NCBI RefSeq assembly: GCF_963169125.1
Contig: NC_084797.1
Location: forward strand, 103,565,868 to 103,629,867
Length of the DNA: 64,000 nt
Direction: 5' to 3'
From: Humulus lupulus
Taxonomy: Eukaryota > Streptophyta > Magnoliopsida > Rosales > Cannabaceae
Below the pieces are notes generated by a model. The model made no database searches and was not told where the DNA came from. It saw nothing but the letters and a program-made list of their open reading frames with translations. Below, piece by piece: positions 36,356 through 48,834 of this stretch (the first letter of the stretch is position 1; every line of letters starts with the position of its first letter). The position numbers and the translations under genes are program-made.

Positions 36356-38510
36356 TGTAACGCCATACTACCTTAGAGTCGTTACCATGTAATTTATAAA
36401 TGTGCCATTAGCTCGCTAATCGAGGTTTAGGTTAAAAAATGTGATTAAATTGAAATAAAGACTCATGTGAAAACATTGAATATAAAATATTTGGAATTTT
36501 CTTTAAAATCATAAAAGTTATACATTGGGATCCTAGAATACTGTTTCGAAATGTTTTACAACTCAAAATGACAAATACAGTCGACCTAAGCGACAAAGAA
36601 AATCATTACAACACATTTCCCCAAAATAACCCTTGCCATGGCAGTCATAGGCCGAACATGTACACGCCGCTCCATGCTCTCCAACTTATGGTTGGTCGAC
36701 CTTTCACTTGCCCTTACCTGCACCATAGAGCACCCGTGAGCCAAAGCCTAGCAAGAAATCCTAACACATAACAAATCACATATCAATCCAGTAATATAAA
36801 GCAAAATAGTCAACAGAATAAACACATACCGGCCTACGCCGACCCAGGTTCTTTACCAAGCCTTGGGTTCGTGGTCTTCACCAAGCTGGTGGAGACAACA
36901 TCCTTGGATGGTATCGCCCTAGTAGCCTGCACTCATCGTGCTTAATGTCGATCCCAACCCTTGCTGTCTTCGGCCTTCGTCGTTCATTCAAAAGCATGCA
37001 CAACATGGCATAATATTTACAATTATTCACACATACATTAAACGAAAATAAAGGGGCCACACCCTAAATCACAAATACCAGGGCCATGCCCTGTTCTACA
37101 GGCACCAACAGTTTTCTTACCTGTGTCCTGAGCTGACAAGTTAATGCAATCCCGAGCACGATCCCCTAACCCGAGCTTTGACATCAAAACCTAGTCAGAA
37201 AGCCATAATAAATAAATATCCATCAATATCTAATCAATTTAGAACTTTAGATTAAAATACTAGCCTTTGGAACCTCGAATCCTACTAAACTGGGTAGTAG
37301 GGTGCTTCCTGAGCCTTAACACTTGGGTTCCCGAGCCTAAAACTCTCAAATAGCCAACAATTTTCCATTTGAGTCGCAGCCCTGCCATTAAGGGCCGCGA
37401 CACGCTGAAGTCAGAGAGAATAACTCTCACATTTGGGGGACATGGGTCGCGATGCGCCTCAGCCTGCATCGCGGCGTCTGGCCAAATATCTGAGGCTCCC
37501 AAGCCTCGAAGTTCAAGCGGGCCACAACGTCTGAAGAACAACCTAACTTAAAATTTCTTAGCCAAATCAACCCCTACATGAAAAATTTAGCCTACAGTTC
37601 ATATCCAAGCAGCATAACTAACCTAACTACCTCAAAATTTACTTCACTAACTCAGAAAAACTCAAGGATCACATTCCATAGTTTAACTCCATAAATTCTC
37701 AAAACTAGAATTGAAAACTCAGTAATATCACCAGAAATTAATACCTCAGCTGGTAGTTCGACTTGAGCTAACTCCAACCTCCACAAGCTTTAGATTTCCC
37801 CAAGCTTCAACCTCAAATTCAGAGCCTCGCCACCGGAATTTTCCAAAATTTCTTATGTCACCAAGAGAGGGAAAAAGAGTCGAGAGAGAGAGAGAGTGTG
37901 TGTGTGGCAAAGCTAAGAAGAGTCTAAATGTCTCCCTTAGTTCTAGTGTGCTGTTGGTTTAAGTCTATTCTAGCTGCCTAATGACCAAATGTCCCCAAGT
38001 CTACCCTCAATCCTTTAGTGCCAACAAGCGCAATCCCATCATATCCCACATTCCGCTAATTCCTCGAGTGTTCGTATAAACCCTCCTTTAATCACTGACA
38101 TACTTAAACAAACAGTAAATCACTCCCCTTTATCCGATAATCCTGAACACATATTATATCCCCAAGATACCCTTAGGCTCCTCCTGAGCTGGGTACTTGA
38201 CCCCATTGTGACTATTTCCCTACCCCGCTCCCTAGGACCATCTCGGATCGCACATCACAAATATTTAACCACAATCTTGTGGTATCAAGCAAAACATACA
38301 TATATATTGGATTTATGCCCTCAATGGGCTAAAACTACAAATATGCCCGTATTAACCAAATTGGTCCCACATTCATATTTAATTCACCTAAACATGCATT
38401 TTTAATCACATAATCACTTAATTCACAAATTAACATAATTAAATCAACTATTGCCCTCTCGGTATGCTAGTCAAGACACTAAGCCTTATTAGAAAATTTG
38501 GGATGTTACA
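36356..38510 (+). mobile_element. 2.2-kb-family LTR
   Basis: Begins TGTAACGCCATACTACC and ends GGGATGTTACA, 2155 bp, with the family block CACCCGTGAGCCAAAGCC near 36732. The flanks (ACATA left, ACACC right) agree only in the first three bases, so the target duplication has mutated or the copy is recombinant. No internal domain: a solo LTR. Confidence 0.8.
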
Positions 38511-39947
38511 ACACCGGTGTTAACTAACAATGGAGTGTTAGGGTTATGCCCTAAGAGAATGTAAAAATACATTTTATTAATTTAAATAAAAGTACAATTT
38601 TATTATAATTGAATGATGTAATTATTATTTGAATAATTTGTATAAATATAACAAAATTCCATATTCATTTATAAGGATATGATATTGCATTAACACAAGA
38701 GAATTAAGATCATATACAATGAATAAAATAGTCAATAACATATTAAACTATATAATCTTTAATGAATGATTACTAATACTGTTTACTAAGCATACGGGAT
38801 GCAAATAATCTAGATTCAGATTAATTATGTGGGTAGACATCATTGTAAATGTGCTACATATAATAGTGATTATATATGATAGGATCGATATGAATTAACT
38901 ATGTTTATAAACTTACCATTTTCCATAAATATTTAATTCTTATCATAGTAGATGATCATTTGTAGATCAATCTAAATCCTAAGTGACCGTGAACTCCTAT
39001 TTGTAATTATTAGATTTTTTGATTCATTCGTTAATGTCTCTTGATATAATGAGGATAGTGACTTTTGTTTTGGAGATTCAATATTATGAATGGCTGGCAA
39101 TATGATTTTACAATAATGGAATTCATGCCTTACTAACGAATCGAATATTGGTTCCATTAAGGGTTAATTCTGGAACTGAATAGTTATTGAGATCAAATAT
39201 ATAATTTTATTATAGATTAATTATTCGCTAGTGAATTAATGATACTAAAGGAAAAAGAGGTAATTACAAGGGTAAAATAGTAATTGTGACTAGCTCTAAC
39301 TAACGAATCAGTAAATGGTGGACATGACTACATTTATTAATTATATCAATGGACTACAAGAAGAAAACTTTTTAAATATAATTCTATAAATACTTAGGGT
39401 GCAATTCCATATTTGTTAGTAAGTAATCATGGAATTAATAAATAAGATTATTGAATTAAAGAGTTTAATTAATAATTTGGTTTATTGGAGCTTTGTATTA
39501 TACGTCCATGGTCCATAGGTCTCCTCTGTCCTACACTACCAAGGGTAATGATGTCACAAGAAAAATTTACAAAGAGAAGGACTAAATTGTAAATAAATAA
39601 AATTTTCAGGCCAAGGAAATAATTATGAATAATTTATTAATTGTGAATTCATTAATTAATTAACTATATAATTTTAGTTTAAAAAACTGTATATTAAAAT
39701 AAATATTAATCATGTTTGTATTAATATTTGAGAGAGTTTAATTATTATCTTATAATAAGATAATTATTTAAAGTTGATAGCTTTTTAAGATAAAGTTAAT
39801 TTTTAATTAACTGATATTTATTTTGGGATAAATATTTTGTCTTAAAATTAATTAAACAAACAAATGAGAAAATCAGGGATACACACTATTTAGCTCACAC
39901 CACTCACTATGTATGATAGTTAGTGGCGCCATATGTGTATATACCAT
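38511..39947 (+). repeat. copia-type LTR, plus strand, interrupted by Tat-B
   Basis: From 38536 the sequence starts TGTTAGGGTTATGCCC, similar in form to the copia LTR start at 26179 (minus). The AT-rich body has comparable landmarks (the GGTTTATTGGAGCTTTG region near 39480). It is cut at 39948 by Tat-B. Bases 38511-38535 are unassigned. No coding content. Confidence 0.5.
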
Positions 39948-40340
39948 TGTTATCCCTAAAAAAATACAAGGATGACGTGGCGAATGAAAATGTGACACTT
40001 GACATCAAAAATCAGGAAAAAACCGATGGGCAAAAAGGATAGGTCCAGGACCCCTAAGGTCCTTGGGCATATTGGGCCGACAACCCCTAGGGGGTACAGG
40101 GCTTGCTTAGGCCGACCACCCCTAGGGGATATAGGGCCTGCTTGGGCCGACCACCCCTAGGGGTAGGGGTCAGGCCAACCACCCCTAGGGGTACTGGCTT
40201 GGTCGATTTTCCTATAGGTCCTGGACCTATCCTTTTTGCCTTTCAGTCTTTTCTCAATACTTTGTCGCTTTTCCCTGATTTGTGATGTCACGTGTCACAT
40301 TCTCATTCGCCACATCATCCTTGTATTTTTGAGGGATAAC
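39948..40340 (-). repeat. Tat-B 3' LTR with a long inverted repeat
   Basis: 393 bp starting TGTTATCCCTAAAAAAATAC and ending GAGGGATAACA. The first roughly 110-140 bases are nearly the reverse complement of the last ones (GGATGACGTGGCGAATGA against GGATGATGTGGCGAATGA read from the other end). The loop carries about four copies of GGCCGACCACCCCTAGGGG. On the minus strand AAAGGGCAAA precedes it like a polypurine tract. No flanking duplication exists around this unit alone, which argues against an independent inverted-repeat transposon. Confidence 0.6.
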
Positions 40341-40489
40341 ATTTGCCCTTTATTGCCATGTACTCAACATTATGATAAACTTGATTCAGGCCCAAGAAAC
40401 ATACCGTAGCAGTACTTAAATAGTCAAGTCCCTTGAGACATTATATAGTACTTGTTACTATCGATACTTTGCTTGGTACATATTTTTCA

Positions 40490-40855
40490 AGGATGATTAG
40501 TAATTCCTAAAAATAATTAGGTTTTTCAAGGAAATTAATTTCCTAAAAATCTAATATATTTTTCAAGGAAATTTGAAATCCTAAAAATATAATATATTTT
40601 TCAAGGAGTTTTTGGGGTCCTAAATATATAATATATTTTTTAAGGATATTAATTCCTAAAAATAATAAATACTTTTCAAGGAATTTGATTTCTTAAAAAT
40701 ATAAATATTTTTCAAGGAATTTTAAATTCATAAAAATATAGACATTTTTCAAGGAAATTTAAATTCCTAAAAGTATATATATTTTTCAAAGAACTTAAAT
40801 TTAAACCATATTAGATATTTTTCAAGGAAATTTGAATTCCTAAAAATATCTTGTG
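40490..40855. repeat. AT-rich array of hairpin-like units
   Basis: About nine or ten degenerate units of about 36-40 bp, each with TTTTTCAAGGAA on one side and TTCCTAAAAATAT on the other, so each unit can fold on itself. It lies between the Tat-B 3' LTR and the antisense TATA box. Confidence 0.75.
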
Positions 40856-40867
40856 TGCCTGAGAGGT

Positions 40868-40875
40868 TATAAATA
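40868..40875 (+). promoter_or_regulatory. TATA box of the Tat-B antisense gene
   Basis: TATAAATA followed by GATCCTCTC. About 100 bp downstream is a splice donor, TTTG|GTAAGTATT (GT at 40966), whose acceptor TTGTAG at 41868 directly precedes an ATG. The Tat-C leader has a nearly identical donor, TTTTG|GTAAGTAT. Confidence 0.55.
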
Positions 40876-41079
40876 GATCCTCTCTTCTCATTCATACTCC
40901 ATGCGCCACTTTCAAACAGGATCCAAGTATGATTTTTCAAGGTCCTCATCAAACTCAGATCTTTGGTAAGTATTCTCTTCTAATCATCACATCATTTAAT
41001 TTAAATGTGCTTAGATTCATAAGAAGCACTTTGCCTTTTTGAGGAATTTTTGTCTGAATCTTTTTTTAATGTATCTTGA

Positions 41080-41800
41080 TACAAAATAATGGACCGAGTA
41101 CTCCATAGGCCGAGCACACCCTTTTCTTCCTTAGGCGATTTCAAGGGATGGACTCACGTTTGGATCGAGCACCTCCTGATTCTCCTTGTGCGATTTTCAG
41201 GCATAGGAACTGGGATGGGCCGAGCACCTCTAGAGCTTGGTGGGCTGAGTACTTCCTTCCCTTCCCTTAGGAGATTTCCAGACCGAGAATTAGGGCTAGG
41301 CCGACCACTCATAGATCATAGGCTGAGTACTCCTTTCCTTCCTTTAGGCGATTTCCAACCTAGAATTAGGGCTAGGCCGACCACCATACGGGTCCATGGG
41401 CCGAGGACCTCCTTGGCATGGGCCGAGCACTCCCTTTCCTCCCCTTGGGCGATTTCCAGGGATAGAATTATGGCCAAGCCGAATAGCCTAGGGGTCCCTA
41501 GGCCGAGGACCTCCTTGGCATGGGCCGAGCATTCCCTTTCCTACCCTTGGGATTTCCAAGGATAGAATTATGGCTAGGCCAACCACCCCTTCCCTTAAAC
41601 GATTTTCAAGGATTCAGGGTGGTCGGCCCAAGCATAAGCTGGCCACTTGGGTTCCCAAAAAATATTATGGAGAATTAAATAGTCCTTAGGAACCTTTCTG
41701 AAGCTTACTTCCCTAAGGTGGTCGGCCTATGCTTAATCTCACTAGGTCGACTCCTTGTCTTGCTCCTGATTCCTTCATTTTGACTCTATAGTTCATGAAC
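41080..41800 (+). repeat. Degenerate repeats in the leader intron of the Tat-B antisense gene
   Basis: GGCGATTTCCAGG-like and GGGCCGAGCACC-like words recur about seven times at irregular 60-100 bp spacing. The same GGCCGACCACC motif is found in the Tat-B LTR loop and again near 47030-47100, so it is dispersed through this element. Confidence 0.55.
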
Positions 41801-41868
41801 CTGCCCCCAGCTGTTGTCTTCATTATGCTCATTCACTAACTTTAATCTTTATTTCTCCTCTGTTGTAG

Positions 41869-44800
41869 ATGTCCAGCTCCTCTTCATCAGACAAGTCAGT
41901 AGATGAGCGTAATCCTCAAAAGTTTTTGGAAAGGTTGAAAAGGATTCTTCCTGTTCCGCTTTATACTTATTCAGCGAGGAAGATTTCTTAAAGAGGTATT
42001 GTCCAATGGCGAGAGTGAAACAAACAACCCGAAAACCCTCTAAAGATGATCCTCAGATTTCCAGGCATATCACTCAGGGCTCCTCGCTGGGCTCTTCTTA
42101 GATTACTTCTCAGCATAGTACGCCCCACAGCTCCCAAGGTACCCAATGCACACCTCATCGGAGTCATTCTTCTCAGAGGGAAAGGTCAGGTCAGCAAGAA
42201 CCATTGCAACGCCCTTCGCACAGAGATACTAGTCGGATTCTCCATCGATCTTCTTCTCAGCAAGATTATACAGAGGGCTCACGTTGCTACACTTCTCATC
42301 CCCAGGAGCGTCTCAATAAAAAATTTCCTCCTAAGGTAGTTCGCCCTCCTTCCAAGAGCAAAACAGTCTCGCTAGCTAAACAGTAGAAGAAGAGACAACA
42401 AAAGGAGTTCCATTCATTAGATTCTGGGGACACCTTCGCTAGAGAGATCATATGGAAACTGGTTGAGAAGCCTCGCCCAGCTGATTATGAGGTTGTTTGG
42501 TTCAATAGGGCGGCCTCTAACATGATTGAGGAGAAGGTAAAGAGTTTGTGTAACGCCCTACTACCTTAGAGTCGTTACTAAGTGAGTTTAAAACAGAAAT
42601 TGTGCATTTAATTGACTCAAAGTGGTTTCTAAAACCAAAAGTGTGATTAAACCAGAGTTTAAGGCTGTATTCTTTTAAAATGGTCAACTTCATTGAAAAC
42701 GTTAAATATAAAACATCTGGGATCCCAAAATAAGGTTTACAACTCAAAAATAGATTTACACTTGATCAGCTATCAAAAGAATGGTTAAATACAGCCATAT
42801 ACAAAATGCCCCCAACCAAAGCAGTCGGGCAGGCCGAACATGTACGCGCCGCCCCCACGCTCTCCATACTCATGGCCGATTGACTGACTCCTTGCTTTTA
42901 CCTGCCACAGGAGCACCCGTGAGCCAAAGCCCAGCAAGAAAACCCAAATAGCACATAACATATGCAAATCAAATAGCTGGCATAATTCACTGACACATAG
43001 GAAAAACCATCATAATAAACAAGTACGGCCATGCCGCCCCCAAGGCCTTACCAAAGCCTGGAGTTTCGGTTCTCACCACGAGGATAACTCATGTATCCCT
43101 TGGGTCCCACCCTGAATATAAGCATCCCATGTGCTGTGTGTTACTTTCGGCCCCACGGCCACCCCGGCCTACGCCGCACTCGGCCCTTGCCGTTCATTTC
43201 ATCATAATCACACATATAGTACATTCGAAATAATCATTCACACACATCATGATTCATTTAAGGTTAAACATTTGCACATAGTACAATCTGGGGCCATGCC
43301 CTACAATCACACAGTGGGGCCATGCCCTATTCTCGGGTGTTACGGTTTTCTTACCTGTATCCCGAGCTTTCCAAAGTACCACGGTCACGAGCACGGTCCA
43401 CTAGCACGAGCCTCTCCCAAAATCCTAGTCACAACACACAAAAGACACTTTTAACAACCTTAAATGAGCTTCCAGGCCAAGTTCTAGTACTCGGAACGTT
43501 GAAATTCACCAATCATGGTAAAAGACTCAACCCCGAGCACCCTAGGTTAAATTCCCAAGCCTAAAATCCTAAAATCCCAAAATCCCTTAAGCGCCGCGGC
43601 ATAGGCCACCCATGCCGCGGCATGGCCCCCAAACAGAACCCTCAAAGGCCCAAAAACAGGTAAGGGCCGCGGCATTGCTTGGGCCATGCCGCGGCCCGCC
43701 CTTCTCCATCAGCATACAACTTCTTCGAAGGGCCGCGGCTCACCAAGAACCATGCCGCAGCTCGACCCTTCGAACCCAGAAAAACCCACCATTTTACTCT
43801 CTAATCCTCACCTTAAACCATACCAAACACATATCTCAACCACAAAACTCAATTCCAAACTTTATATGAACAATCTAACAACCTATAGACACTAGAATCA
43901 AGATCAAAACATCAACACACCAAAACATCAAAACATCAAGATCCAAACCTTTGATCTTAAATTTCAGCAACTAACCCAAAACTTAAAAATGCCTAGCTTA
44001 GGCATTAAATTCCTCAAATCAAAACAGAACCCAAACTTAAATGTGTATAAAACCCTTACCTCAAATGGAGAATCCACACAAATCTTCCTTGATCTCCTCC
44101 TAGACTCCCACTTCTCCTTCTCTTCTTCTTCTTGCCCTAACCTTTCTTTCTTCTTCTCTTTCCTTTCTTCTAATTTTATCAAAACACCCAAATGCCCAAT
44201 GCCCCAAACCGTGCCCCCCTATATCCCAGCTGCCTTTTGTCTATTACCCTTGCCAAAAGACCATTTTACCCCTTCTTAATAATCCTTCCTAACTAAACCT
44301 TCAAGGGCACTTAAGTCTTTACACTTCTATTTCAATTCTATCACTTTCTATCTTAAAACTTGTTACCCACCACAGTTACAAATGGTTACCCAAGTTACCC
44401 AATAACTAATCACTCGTTCTCAACTCAACTTATAAGATTCCCGAAGTACCCCTAGGCTCCTCCCGAGCCGGGTACAACATCCCGTTGTGACTTTTAGACT
44501 AACTGGCTCACTAGGACCGTCTCGATGCGAGCATCCTGATAAAACATCACACTCACATGGCACAATTCACATAGTACAATTATCACAGATATGCCCAAAC
44601 ATGGCCAGATTACAATCATGCTCATTCTAAGACAATCAGGTCTACATGCATACTAATTCACATAGTCATGCATCTCAATTAATCAACTAAACACATAGCG
44701 TGCAATAAATCGTAATCATGCATTAAGCTCATTAAAGTCACACACAAAATCCCATTATGCCCTCCAGGCACACTTCCCCAGGCCCTTAAGCCTAAACACT

Positions 44801-46629
44801 GAATTTGGGTCGTTACAGTTTGAGGAAGACCTTTTAACTCTGCAGGGTTTCCATCACTATCCTTGGTCCAGATGACAGAGCTGAGGACCCCCCTCTAGGT
44901 ATGTGCTCTTGGACATGCTCCACCATTAGGTCTGGGGCTCTACTTCTTCTTCATCCGTACTTCTGAAGTGTAGCAGACAATTTTGGTATTAGTCCTTCTC
45001 AACTGGCTCCTAATGCGATCTTGGCCTTATCTGCATTGTACATTATTTATTGCCGCAAAAAATGGGTTGCTCCAGTACCTCACGAGATCCACTATCTATT
45101 TTACCTAAAGACAAACCCTTCTCCGCGTAACTCGGGGTATTTCCATTTCCACCATTATATGAGTGAGGGTACCAACACCTTCTTGGAAGAGATCTCTAGC
45201 AATAGCAAGGAAGTTAGATATGCCGACAACTATTTCTTTTCTAAGGACGCAGAGGCCAATTACTCCAGGTTTAAGCACGTTGGGCCCTTTTATAGACCAC
45301 TCCTGACTCAGGATATGACAGTTAGGGCCAAGGAATTGATTGCCATGACCCCTGAAGAGAAGAATGTCAAGACTCTCGTTATTCCAAAGAACCTTAGGAA
45401 GGTGGGGCTGTTTCCTCCTACCATATCAGATGTTCAGGATGACGATGGTCCCGAGCCCATGATAGGCATAGACTCCCGAGACCTATTCATGTCGAGGATA
45501 TACCCTCTTCGCTGGTGCTAGTCGGGCATGAGGGTGATGAGGTGGGTGCATCTGCTACAAACTCATCGCTTGCTTCGCACGATTTTGATGATGCTACGTT
45601 CGAACTCGAATCACATTCAAAAGGTCCACACTTTATCACCTTTATTTTATGATTCATCTATGTTTAATATCCTTCTAACATTTGATCATCATTTGCAGGC
45701 TTAAACATGTTTGGCTTTGTTTATACCCAGTAAAGGTTGACTCCCACTGAGGCCAGTCCTTTTATTCGAGCGGAAAAAAGGGCCAGGGTTAAGGCTGAGT
45801 CGGTCATGGAGGTTCCTCTTGAGGTGTCTCCTCCGAATCCTTTGGCGTCTAGCCCTGTCACAGAGGTAGAGCTATTTTTTTCTACACCAGTTCCACCCAC
45901 TTTCAATGATGTGGGTGGTTCTTGCTCTGCGCTTGCCCCTTTATCTTAGCCGCATCAGTCTGCTATGCGAAACTAAGCGCCTTCATGGACCGAGCATCGT
46001 ATCTGGAGCAAACAACAAAAAACTTTAATGGGATCAAGAATGAGGACCTGAACACCATTCTCACATAGTCACTCTTAGACATTCAGAGTGTGAGTCATTC
46101 ACAGTTTCCTTCTTGCCTATTTAGCTTGTGTTCTGATGTTTATCTAACACTTGTATGTTTTTTCCATGCATTGATGCTTGTATCTCATGTCCGTGATAGG
46201 TCTGTAGAGTGTACTTCTATGCTCTCCAACCTTCGTTCTGAGCTTGAAGTCGTCCTCTAAGAGGTACTAGACCTTAGGCGCGTTCTTGGCTCTAGGGATG
46301 CAGATATTGCCTTAAAGGATGAAGAAATCAACACCCTTCGCAGTATCGTGGAGCTCAAATAGAAGGAAATGACCGAGTTGACTCTGAGGATAAACCAGAT
46401 GGAGGGGGAACTTGTCGATTAGCTCCAACTGTCTGAAGTGGAGAAAGAGAAGCTAATTGCCGACATGGACCAATTGCGAAAGGATTCTCTTGTCGAGAAG
46501 GAGCAAGAGGTCAAAGTTGCTCGAGACAAGGCTCAACAGGAGTTTTCAAAGACAACTTTCTCTTGCTTCTATTTGATCTGGAAGTCCAATAAATATGTAA
46601 ACTTGGATTTCCTTCCCGAGAAGACGTGA
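41869..46629 (+). pseudogene. Tat-B antisense multi-exon gene (decayed, interrupted)
   Basis: ATG at 41869 right after a TAG acceptor starts a Ser-rich N-terminus that soon meets a stop. A 2.2-kb-family solo LTR (42549-44817) interrupts it. 45021-45521 encodes the PF04195-like domain C-terminal part (ALSALYIIYCRKKWVAPVP, HEIHYLFYLKTNPS). Later exons start at 45699 (CAG acceptor) and 46200 (TAG acceptor), with a donor at 46090 (GAGT|GTGAGTC) at the place corresponding to the Tat-A donor. The end has a coiled coil with FSCFYLIWKSN, matching FLCFYDFWKHN in Tat-A. Many stops: dead. Function unknown. Confidence 0.65.
42549..44817 (+). mobile_element. Solo LTR, 2.2-kb TGTAACGCCC family
   Basis: 2269 bp, TGTAACGCCCTACTACC...GGGTCGTTACA, with the exact duplication GTTTG (42544-42548 and 44818-44822). 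It is very similar to the copy starting at 48835, including the stretch that resumes at 63686. It disrupts the Tat-B antisense gene. GC-rich GCCGCGGC words cluster at about 43590-43760. Confidence 0.9.
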
Positions 46630-47639
46630 GCGAAAGAGCTTAGGTAGTGTCTAGCTCGTGAGGCTGCCGAGGCTCAGGGTAGTCTATCAAACGATACTCC
46701 TCGCCCTAGTTAGTCTTCTTGCTCTTCTATTCTGTTTTTCCTCTCATGCCATTGGTAGGGCACCTTATACTTGACAGTATTTACATATGACATTTTACGC
46801 CTTTATTCCTTTTTGTTACGAGTACTCAGTGTATTGATTGAAATTTTTTATTTCCAATGCTTACTAAGTATATCAACTCACAACCCTTATTGGTTCAGGT
46901 ATTAGTATACTCTGAACACATGTATTTTGCGTGCCATACTAACCTTACTCTTTTACGTTTTTCATGCTAACAACCATGGTAATGTGAGTAGTATAGTACT
47001 TCACAAAGTACCATGAACAAAACGGTATGGTTGACCACCCCATGGGTGATAGGCTGACCACCCTATAGGGTTGATGAACTGGTCAACCACCTTATAAGGG
47101 ACATGGATAGGAGTTCTATACCAATGCCTTTTTTGTTTTTGTTTTTTGCACTTTTGGAACATATGTTGAACAAAAGTCCTAGAAGAACTTGAGCTCGCTT
47201 AGTACTTAAGGTCATGCCCTCATTGCTTGTGTATAACCCGATCAGTATGTACTATATGCCCCCTAAGTGATCATGGGTTTAAAAGCCTTGGTCACTTGCT
47301 ACTTGACTATGCCTTGCTTCGAGCATTTAGACACATAGTACTATCCTTTTCATCCAATGATGCAAGCAGCAAATGCTTGTCCCTCATTGGTAGTCGGGTG
47401 ATGGTTTCATACTCAGTAGTAATGCTACCTATACATAGATGCAGCTTTGTAGCAAGTGTCGATCAGAATCTACCTAATCTCTCATGTACTCGTTATAATG
47501 ATTGTAGACATAAATGTCTAAGTTGGACCAATTAGGTCTAGATGGGCTAATCAAGCCTGTAACAAGTCTTAGATCAAATTATCGATTGGTCCCTCACAAA
47601 ACAGATTCGATGATGATCCAATAATGGCAACTGGTCCTC
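46630..47639. other. Tat-B region downstream of the antisense gene
   Basis: No coding similarity. It contains two or three copies of a TTGACCACC/CTGACCACCC motif (47030-47100) related to the LTR loop. Probably 3' untranslated sequence of the antisense transcript. Confidence 0.4.
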
Positions 47640-48260
47640 CGACCAGTCTCTTTTGTTGATCGTATAGGTCGATTGGTTCCTCAAGAACCAGAATCGTATG
47701 GGTCCTTAGACCAGTCTCTTGTTTGGATCGTATGGGTCGATAGGTCTCTCAAGGACCAAAACCGAACATGATCTAATATTTTGGGCGACAAGGTCCTAGG
47801 ACCCGTCTCTTGTTTGAATCGTATGGGTCGATAGGTCCCTCAAGGACCAGAATCGAACATGATCCTCTATTTGGCGACAAGGTCCACAGACCGTCTCTCA
47901 TTTGGATCGTACGGTTCGATAGGTCCCTCAAGGACCAGAATCAAACATGATCCAATATTTTGGGTGACGAGGTCCTAGGACCTGTCTCTCCTTTGGATCA
48001 TATGGGTCGATAGGTCCCTCAAGGACCAGAATCAAACATGATCCAATATTTTTGGCGACAAGGTCCTAGGACCTGTCTCTCATTTGGATCGTATGGGTTG
48101 ATAGGTCCTTCTTGGACCAGGATCAAACATGATCCATTAATTTGGGCGACAAGGTCCTAGGACCTGTCTCTTATTTGGATCTTATGGGTCGATAGGTCCA
48201 TCAAGGACCATAATCGAACATGATCCGATGGGGTTGATAGGTCCTTAGGACAAGTCCCTT
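47640..48260. repeat. 91-bp tandem repeat between converging genes of Tat-B
   Basis: About seven units with the anchor GTATGGGTCGATAGGTCC at about 47730, 47821, 47909, 48000, 48091 and 48182, spaced 88-92 bp; each also has CTAGGACCTGTCTC and AAGGACCAGAATC. The repeated GGTCC/GGACC words give each unit internal dyad symmetry. It lies between the antisense gene (plus) and pol (minus). Confidence 0.85.
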
Positions 48261-48372
48261 ATTGAAAGAAATTTAAAGAACTATAGAAACTTTAGAAATT
48301 AAATTCATTCATTGAAGTGCAATGGCTGTTATGTAGATAATTCGTAAATACTACATTTGCAAATTAAAACTT

Positions 48373-48834
48373 ATGTTGCTGCTGATTAGTCTTCACTGAT
48401 AGTACCAGCGGAGGTGTTCACCATTCTAGTATTTTTTTTATTAGTTCTCCATTTAGTCGAGCTATCGTGTACGTCCATGGTGGGATCACATCCTCCACAA
48501 GGTATGGCCCTTCCCAGTTAGGTACTAGTACCCCTGCCGTAGTGTCCTTAGTTTTTAGGAACACCCTCCAGAGTACTAAGTCCCCAACTTGAAATTTTTC
48601 ATCTTTCACTCTAGAGTTGATGTATTTGGCCACATTTTGTTGATGTGCTGCTACTCTAAGACTTGCCTTTTCTCATCTCTTTTCGATTAAATCGAGTTAC
48701 ACTTCTATTAGTTGATGGTTCCTCCCTTGATCGTATGTCTCTCGTCTATGAGATGGGGGAGTGATTTCAACTGGCAGCATGGCTTCATGTCCAAATGCCA
48801 AAGAGAATAGCGCATGTCCTGTCGTCGTTCGCGC
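48373..48834 (-). pseudogene. Tat-B integrase C-terminus
   Basis: The minus strand encodes TTTGHALFSLAFGHEAMLPV, then, after stops, VAKYINSRVKDEKFQVGDLV and VPNWEGPYLVEDV, the end of a Tat integrase. It matches the Tat-A C-terminus closely (VARYFNSKVKERKFNVGDLV). Upstream coding sequence is cut at 48835 by an inserted LTR. Confidence 0.8.

Noticed and set aside
39948..40340. Inverted-repeat DNA transposon (MITE or foldback)
   Set aside because: No target duplication surrounds this unit alone; one side is preceded by a polypurine-like tract on the minus strand and both ends match Tat LTR termini.
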